DNA of 64,000 nt from Cryptomeria japonica. Its lineage: Eukaryota; Streptophyta; Pinopsida; Cupressales; Cupressaceae. Each line of letters opens with the position of its first letter. Position 1 is the first letter of the stretch. The notes beneath the pieces were generated by a model. The model worked only from the letters and a program-made list of their open reading frames with translations, ran no database searches and was not told the origin of the DNA. Location: contig NC_081412.1 of NCBI RefSeq assembly GCF_030272615.1, positions 105,780,296 to 105,844,295 on the forward strand. The letters are read 5' to 3'. A program made the translations under genes and the position numbers. This document shows positions 57,102-64,000 of this stretch, piece by piece.

Positions 57102-58698
57102 ATGGAAGAAGAAATGGCATCTTTTAAAAATAATGATACATGGGATCTTGTACCATTGCCTAAAGGACGGAAACTTGTTGGTTGTAAATGGGTGTTCAAG
57201 AAAAAGATTAGTTCAAATGGAAGCATTGAGAAGTATAAAGAAAGGTTGGTTGCAAAAGGATACTCTCAGATTGAGGGTGTTGATTGTGGTGAGATATTTT
57301 CTATTATTGCAAAAATGGCATCCGTGATATTTTTACTTTCAATTATTGTTGCTTATGATTTAGAGGTTGAGAAAATGGATGTGAAAATTGATTTCCTCCA
57401 TGGTGATTTGGAGGAGGATATCTATATGACACAACTAGAGCACTATGTGGTGAAAGGTAAAAGTAATTTGGTCTATAAATTAAAAAAATATATGTATGGC
57501 CTCAAACAGAGTCCTGGGAAGTTTGATACACCTGTGTTGAGTTTGGGATTTGAGCATTCTAAATTAGATCACTATGTTTATTATAAATCAGATGGTGATC
57601 ATTTCCTGTACATTGCATTATATGTTGATGATATGTTATTCATTGGTAAATGGAAAGGTATGATTTCAGAACTAAAGTCCCAACTTACTGCTAAATTGAA
57701 AATGAAAGATCTTGGTGCAATGAAACACATTCTTGGGATGGAAATTAGAAGAGATAGAGTGAACAAAAAACTATGGCTAGGCTAGAGTAAGTATGTGAAT
57801 TCACTATTACAAAGGTTCAACATGCAGGATTATCGACCATTATGTGTTCCCTTCACAATCAAAATGAAATTATCTGCTTCAAATTGTCCTACATCCCCAT
57901 CAGAGATGGAAAACATGAGAAGAGTGCCTTACCAAAGTGAAATTGGAAGTTTGATGTATGCTATGGGATGTACTAGACCAAACATTTCCTAAGAAATGGA
58001 AGTTCTTTCCAGATATATGTCTAATCCCGGTAGAGTTCATTGGAATACAGTCAAAAGAGTCTTTAGATATTTAAAGGGTATCTCAGAGTATTCTTTGTAT
58101 TATAATGGTAATTTAGTTGGAGACATGATTTCCCTTGATATTCATGGTTATTTGGATTTAGACTGGGTAGGTGATGTTGATAGCAGAAGATCCACCAGTG
58201 CTTATGTGTTTACTTTATTTGGTGGTGCAATTAGTTGGATGAGTAAGAGATGGTTTGTTGTTGTTTTGTCTAGTACAGAAGCAGAGTATATGGAATATAC
58301 TCATTCTTGTAAAGAATCCATTTTTCTTAAAAGACTATGTTTAGATATTGGAAAAAAGCAAGATGAAGTGACAGTTTATTGTGGCAGTCATAGTGTGATC
58401 TGCCTAGCTAAAAACCCGACATTTCATGCCAGGACACATTGATGTTCAATATCATTCTATCAAAGATATGGTCAAAGATGGTAGGGTAAAGATGGTTAAG
58501 GTAGAGACTTTGATAAATGTTGCAAATTCATTAACAAAGGTTGTGAGCACAGAGAAGTTCAGATGGTGTTCAAATTTTATGGGCCTCATGGCCCCTAGCA
58601 ATCAAATTATTATGTTGATACTTCCTTTGCTCTTGCAAGGTGTTCGACAAGTGGGAAAATGTTGGGGAAAATGGTGTCTCAACCTTTCATTTACATGA
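57102..58698 (+). pseudogene. pol: Reverse transcriptase and RNase H of element E
   Basis: RT runs from KWVFKKKISSNGS (about 57185) through YGLKQSPG to the intact active site YVDDML (57621-57638). A TAG at 57783 replaces the Gln of a QSKY motif. RNase H (58140-58690) has DWVGDVDSRRSTS and SSTEAEYM but reads YCGSHSVICL where the usual Asp-Asn is expected, and is cut by TGA at 58440. Nonfunctional. Confidence 0.85.
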
Positions 58699-59555
58699 GG
58701 TTACTATTTATAGTAAGTTTTTGTTTGAGGATAAAATGGTGCAAAATTCTCCCTGAAGCTTCTAGATGGCTAGGTAAGCATGTCGGTAAATTTTCATCGC
58801 AAGATCATAGCTAGTTTTGAAGATATTAAAGTTTTCATTTTTGAAGGGCGTGATGAAAGGTTTAAAATTAATTTTGAGGAATTTATAGGATCCAAAACAC
58901 CCTTAAAAGTGGGCCTAAATGGTGTCTCTATTTACAAGGTGACATAGCACTTTGTGAGTTTTCCAGCGCTTCAAACGATTCATCAAGTGGACACACAGTT
59001 CACAAATTATGGCCTCTAAAAGTGTGTACTCCTAAAATAGGAAATATAAAATGCATCGGACACATAAATGAGTAGTAAAAGGGAGGGACATGTGTTGATG
59101 TGTGTTATGACACATCATAGGACATCTAGAAGGAATATATGGTTGGCTATACTTTATTGGGTGTTTTTATCTCATGGTTTTGTAATACCATTTAGCAGTT
59201 TCTTGTTTTGTATCTCCTATATATGAGGTGTGTGTGATAAAGGTTGTGTGTAAGAGTCTTATGGCTATTGAGTTACCTCTAAGTCTCTGGTCAGTGTTAC
59301 TCCTATGAAGATCTTGCTTTGCAAGTATATTGTAATATGTTATTGATTGCTGAATAATATATTGGGCTGCTTTTGGAGTGTGGGATTTTTCTCCCAAAAG
59401 GGTTTTCCCCACGTAAATTATTATGTTGTTGTGTTGCGGTATGCAAGACATTTTTGTTTATTTATGTAATTGCTATAATGATCTATAAAAAAAATTGCAT
59501 TACCCCTCTCTCAAGGTTAGTGTAGGAAGTTGATTCGTTACTTAAGTTCCTTACA
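58660..59555 (+). repeat. 3' LTR of element E
   Basis: 896 bp, TGTTGGGGAA to CCTTACA, preceded by purine-rich GTGGGAAAA and followed by AGGGG. Confidence 0.9.
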
Positions 59556-59560
59556 AGGGG

Positions 59561-61663
59561 ATGGCCAAGTTTGAGGCCTAGAAATATCATAAACTTCCTT
59601 ATTTCCAACCTCTTTTAGAGTTTTTTATGATCAAAGAGAGATGGACAAATCTAACTAGTAAATTTAACTAGAACCATTCATAAAACATTGAAATACAAGC
59701 CACAAAGTGGGTTATGCTTAACTAACTCTTACTCAAAGAGAATTGAGCAACCTGGTCTCTATTCATTTGTTGCATGAAATATTGCTTGATTTATTTAGAT
59801 GTGAGCTAATTAGGTCCTAATGCATGCATAAATGAATATATAAACTAGAAAATAGAGCTCAGAATTGGTGGTCAAATGTGTTAGGTGCCATACACCTAAC
59901 AAGTGTCTAGGTGAAAATGAGTATCAAATCTAGTCTCAAAAACCTTCAAATAACTTTTCCTCCAAAATTTAGGTCAATTTACCAGGACTATGGCACTAGG
60001 CACCATAGACCAAGAATTTTTTGCTGCATTTTCTTTGGCAATCTATTTCTCAATCTACTCTATGATCTTGTACCTACAATCGGAGTCTAAACCCCGTATT
60101 TGAACCTACAAATACACAAAATAGAAGTAAATGGTGTTGTGGCTATATAGGGTATTAACTCAATCAATCCCCACTTTTGGTTATTCCCACCTCCATGGAT
60201 AGTCAATTTGGATCTAAAACAAAAGTGTTTTCTCTAAACCTTAAGTGTGTCTAAGATTATGGTGAGCATGAGCATAGATAAGAGCCCTGCTCAAGTGTGT
60301 TAGAGTAAACCCTAGATGAGACAATAAAAGGTAATACATATATCAACTCAAGAATACATTAATGACATATATGAACATGAAAAAATAATACATATCAGAT
60401 TTGAAGCTAAAATTCAAAAATACAAGATTAACAAGAAATCATATCAAACCTTTATGGAGACATACAAGACAATCATCAGTTAGTGATTTCTTATCATATT
60501 CCAACATTCCTTGAAGATTTCATCATGATGAATGATAAATGACAAATACTTGATCAGGATTGATTTTGTTGATCATTCATCATATTTCTAGACTTGTAGA
60601 CTCACTTTTGGTTATAGTTTTACATCATAAGGATAGCATAAAAAGGAGTATATCACAAATGTATAAAACAAAATCTTATATATGAGTTATAAGCTTAAAA
60701 ATGATAAAAAAAAGTCAACATAAAATGTTCATATTAAAAAATTGAGACTATATTCTATGGTGTCAAGGCCAACACTTAAAATACCTAGAATTTTAGGCAA
60801 TTTTGTCAAGTCATGTGTGCAAATCAACATAGACCTGCCAAAATAGGCCTCAAAAAAGTGAGATGTGAGATATTAGGGCCCTGATATTTGATTTGGACCT
60901 AATTTTTGAATTTAATGATAGTTTAATGTGAAATACAAAATTTTAATTATAGAATAGGATAGGACTCATCATCTTTAGTGGTTTGGTTAAATTCAAGGCT
61001 AGAAATGGTCTGAAAATGCCTAGGGGAGTGGAAAACTAAAGTAAGTACTAAACAGATTATGAAATTGGGCTAACAATTAAGGAGTACAATTTATGACACT
61101 ACATTTAGCCCCCACTTTAGCTCATATGACACTACATGGATATACAAGCTAAACTATAGAAAAATAAACATTCATGTGAAGGATACTCATAAGGATGTCG
61201 AACGAAGCCCTCAATTTAGCAACACCTACAATATAATGTTAGGAACCATATTCTACAAAACCTTTTTGTTAGGGAAATTAGAATCACCTATAATGTTTAC
61301 TAAGAGTGATAAAATTCAAGGATAGATATATGTACCCCCTTTTTTTTCTTGCTCATTAAGTATGTAGAGAAAAGGTATCATTTATACCACACAGTTCATT
61401 GTAAAAAGAAGTGATGAAAAATGCCTCTAATAAGGTCATTAATATAAACAACACCATATCAAATATAATTTGGCAAGAATGAGAGTTGAACTACAATTTC
61501 AAAGCATCAAATGGCATGTGAAATGAAGCTCTATATCTCAAGTAATGATAAAATGATTGAAGTATGCTAAATTAGGGTTTACATAGAATTTACCTTAAAT
61601 AATGAATATTTTTAACTCTTCAATTATTCATTTGTCTTATTTCATTTTTTTTTTATTTTAGTG
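59561..61663. other. No gene recognised; contains a diverged direct repeat
   Basis: AT-rich, with no motif-bearing frame. It includes the first copy of a diverged direct repeat at about 59960-60545. The rest was not classified. Confidence 0.5.
59960..60545. repeat. Diverged direct repeat, copy 1
   Basis: Shares order and short identical phrases with 63410-64000: CACCATAG/GACCAAGA, GTGGCTATATA, GAGTAAACCCTA and CAATCA-CAGT-GTGATTTC. Roughly 65-75% alike by eye with indels. May be the terminal repeats of a very old element around the broken PMD gene. Confidence 0.4.
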
Positions 61664-61800
61664 GGGTCCACACAAATGTGATAGCCAAGATTCTACATAA
61701 GCAAGATTATCAGACACCCATGATGGAGATGTTGAGACAACACATTGTAGAGGGCAACCAAACACATGAGGTAGGCCACATTGACATCTCTATGTACTTG
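61664..61800 (+). pseudogene. Possible 5' exon of the broken PMD gene
   Basis: A stretch reading HTNVIAKILHKQDYQTP and MEMLRQHIVEGNQTHE precedes a GTAGG donor-like site (about 61771). It is open and coding-like but has no diagnostic motif. Position and strand fit an N-terminal exon of the gene at 62100. Confidence 0.35.
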
Positions 61801-61863
61801 ATTTTGTGATTTTCTATTAGGTTTATGAAAACTTTATTAGGTTAACCTTGTGGTCTCACCATT

Positions 61864-62012
61864 TTGGGTGTCATGGTCTCATTTGGGCACCATGGGCCCA
61901 TCTGGATACCATGGTCCCATGTGGGCATCATGTACCCATCTAGGTGTCATGGTCCCATGTGGGAACCATGGATCCATTTAGGTGTCATGGACCCACATAG
62001 GCATTGTGGTCC
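61864..62012 (+). repeat. 21-bp palindromic minisatellite, about seven copies
   Basis: The unit is built from CACCATGGNCCCATNTGG; each contains near-palindromes such as CCATGGG and GGGCCCAT. The period of 21 bp keeps a frame open, giving repeats of HGP and W-residues. It lies in the putative intron between the two parts of the PMD pseudogene. Confidence 0.85.
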
Positions 62013-62099
62013 AAACAAGGGAGTTTGCATGAAGTTTTATGAGAAAGTTGATAAATTGATTATGTGAAGCCAAGTATTAATGAAATATTATTAATATTC

Positions 62100-62890
62100 T
62101 TATAGTCCCTTTGACAATGTGAGAACATGCAATCGAGCACATATACACTCTATAGCACAATCAGACATAGTTACAAGACATAATGCTATTGTGGGTCTAC
62201 ACCATGCATGTACTATGTTGATAAATTATGCGATGCTCATGGCATTGATGGAGCAATGGGACACAAACACCTCTATCTTCCATCTTCCAATAGGACAGAG
62301 ATAGTCAATCTAGAGGATATGTATCACATTCTGCATCTACTAGTGCAAATAAATGTTGTGATTTAGAGAGAGACATGTTCTCTTCCTATTATTGTGGATG
62401 ATCAGATATATTACATAGTATGTGCCACACCCAAAGACTCTAGGTGTTGCATCGTCATAAGCTATTGGTTACAAATAATCGTTGATATTCCTAACCTATA
62501 AAGGATACTCATTTATATAGTTGATTTAGTTGTATCATCTGGTGGATGAGGTACACACCTAGTAAAAGACCTTCATATTATATGAGTGATGGATGAGTGC
62601 ATGATTGTTTATGCATGGGGACAAAACATGTTAGTGCATCTCTATTATGATCTTAGGAGGTACATACATTATTAGTCATATAGCCTAATGACCTACACAT
62701 TACTCTAGGTGTGTGTATTTAACCACATTAGATGCACGAGGCCAATAGTTTCTTAATTGAGATTGTATGGGTGTACCCATGAGAATTTACTTATCCACTT
62801 TGGAGACTGTGATAGAGAGGAGACTTGTTGTATTGAAAGTGATGTTAGGTATATTAGAGTTTACAGAAATAATATGTAGGTCATATATGC
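62100..62890 (+). pseudogene. Plant mobile domain (PMD) pseudogene
   Basis: Pieces match the same fold as the antisense gene in element B. AIVGLHHACTMLINYAMLMAL, MEQWDTNTSIFHLPIG (about 62184-62298), then after a frameshift EIVNLEDMYHILHL (about 62299). Further on YAWGQNMLVHLYYDLRRYIH (about 62610-62670) and VCVFNHIRCTRPI (about 62710-62745). Stops and frameshifts interrupt it throughout. Diverged from the element B copy, so not a recent duplicate. Confidence 0.65.
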
Positions 62891-63409
62891 CTTTGAGGAT
62901 ATGGTTGAAACATCCAAAGAAGATGGTGAGGATGTAGTGGGATTGACTTCTTGTAACCAACTCTTTTTTACTATGTAAAAAGTAACTAGATTTAACCAAA
63001 TAACTAGAAATTCTATGATATGTTTCAATATGATTCTAACATGTTTATTTCTCATAATAACTTTATATATTCTATCATGGTGTGATTTGCAATTAGGGTC
63101 ACACCAAGTAGGTTAAGACCACCAATTAGCCAAATTAACAAAAACATTAAAAGGAAGATGAACTCTCAATAGATCCAACCTCAATTCTATTAGGAAGAGA
63201 GTTGAATGTTGATTGAGGTCCTATTTCCCCTTTTGTTTGAGTTGAAATTGTGTAACTTGAATTAGGTTTGAAAATTGTGAATATTAAATCTATTCAAATA
63301 AAATGATGAAAACACGGTGTTGTAGAAACCAAACGGAGCCACAAACAAAGATTCTAAGCAGTAAAAGAGGATCAGAGTCTATACCTAAAAGTTTGGGAAA
63401 ATTTGTCAA
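62891..63409. other. No gene recognised
   Basis: AT-rich spacer between the PMD pseudogene and the second direct repeat. Minus-strand open frames lack motifs. Confidence 0.5.
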
Positions 63410-64000
63410 GACCAAGATGCAGCACCATGGTCCTAGGACCAAGAGGCAACACCATTTTCCTCAGTGGGTGTCATGATCCCTCTATAGCACCATCATCCTG
63501 AGGTGTTTACAGAATCTCTGCAAAAGGCAATTCACTTTGTCTCGGTCGCCTTTGTCCTTTCCCCCCAATATGGCTCTCGAATTTGCAACTTACACACCAA
63601 AAGAAGGGAAATTGTGTTATGGGTGGCTATATAAGTTTTTTCCCCAGTAAAACCCCTTGTTTTGGTGATTTACAACTCCACAAATAGCCAATAATGTATT
63701 GAAAATGTGTGTGCAAGATCCTAGATGAACTAGAAAGTAAATCTAGAGTTCTACCCTACAATTTGGAGAGTAAACCCTAAATGGGTGTAAATGTAAATGC
63801 TTCAAATCACAAATGCTATAATGGATCTAAAGAATGAATGTAAATCTGAAAATGAATGTTATGAAGCACATAGAAAGACATGAAAAGAACATGAAACCAT
63901 ACCAAACCCTAAGGGACAGGTACAAGCCAATCAACAGTCGGTGATCTCCTATTATTCTTCAATATCTTCAAGGATCCTATTGATGATCAAAATAATTAAT
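63410..64000. repeat. Diverged direct repeat, copy 2
   Basis: Partner of 59960-60545, same orientation. Copy 2 may continue past the window end. Confidence 0.4.

Larger units (their letters stand above)
53573..59555 (+). mobile_element. Ty1/copia element E, Tnt1/Tork-like, decayed
   Basis: Flanked by AGGGG (53568-53572 and 59556-59560). LTRs 53573-54459 and 58660-59555. Internal order is gag, zinc knuckle, protease, integrase, RT, RNase H. The integrase motif ERMNKILMEKARSML and the gag style suggest the Tork/Tnt1 group, a different family from A, C and D. Several essential residues are lost, so it is inactive. Confidence 0.9.

Overview
This window is plant nuclear DNA dominated by retrotransposons. 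The evidence is Ty1/copia and Ty3/gypsy elements with plant-type primer sites, plant mobile domain (PMD) genes, and NLR, PPR and AP2 gene fragments with plant-like introns. Very long, low-density, AT-rich DNA with deeply nested and old LTR elements suggests a large genome, possibly a gymnosperm. That last step is inference. I see no intact cellular gene, no rRNA, no tRNA and no CRISPR array.

Layout. (1) 1-3827: AT-rich DNA with a TA/TG microsatellite and one short gene-like open frame. (2) 3828-33541: one old copia element (A). Its LTRs differ by more than 10% by eye and it is flanked by the 5-bp duplication CATTA. It is split after its gag by about 23.8 kb of later DNA. That inserted DNA holds a decayed multi-exon gene (5.7-8.3 kb), a six-copy tandem array of about 349 bp, a decayed minus-strand DDE-type transposase gene (15.2-12.1 kb), regularly spaced palindromes, a 0.9-kb GA array, and a very young gypsy element B (16806-28289). 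B has two 797-bp LTRs with 4 differences by eye and the duplication CATAT. B keeps gag and protease, has lost reverse transcriptase, RNase H and the integrase core, and carries an intron-containing PMD gene on its antisense strand. (3) 34454-36553: minus-strand gene debris, namely an LRR plus a sieve-element-occlusion-like C-terminus, PPR repeats and a scrap of AP2 domain. (4) 38711-52170: minus-strand copia element D (duplication TCATT) with a plus-strand relative, C (39023-45771, duplication TACAC), inserted in its 3' LTR. Together they form a giant inverted repeat. (5) 53573-59555: a third copia family, E (duplication AGGGG). (6) 59561-64000: a second, broken PMD gene between diverged direct repeats, preceded by a 21-bp minisatellite.

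History. The nesting order (C inside D; B inside the insert that split A) agrees with LTR divergence by eye: A oldest, then D, then C, with B very recent. All four elements with copia-type internal regions are broken by nonsense changes and frameshifts. Only B looks recently mobile, and it would need proteins supplied in trans.
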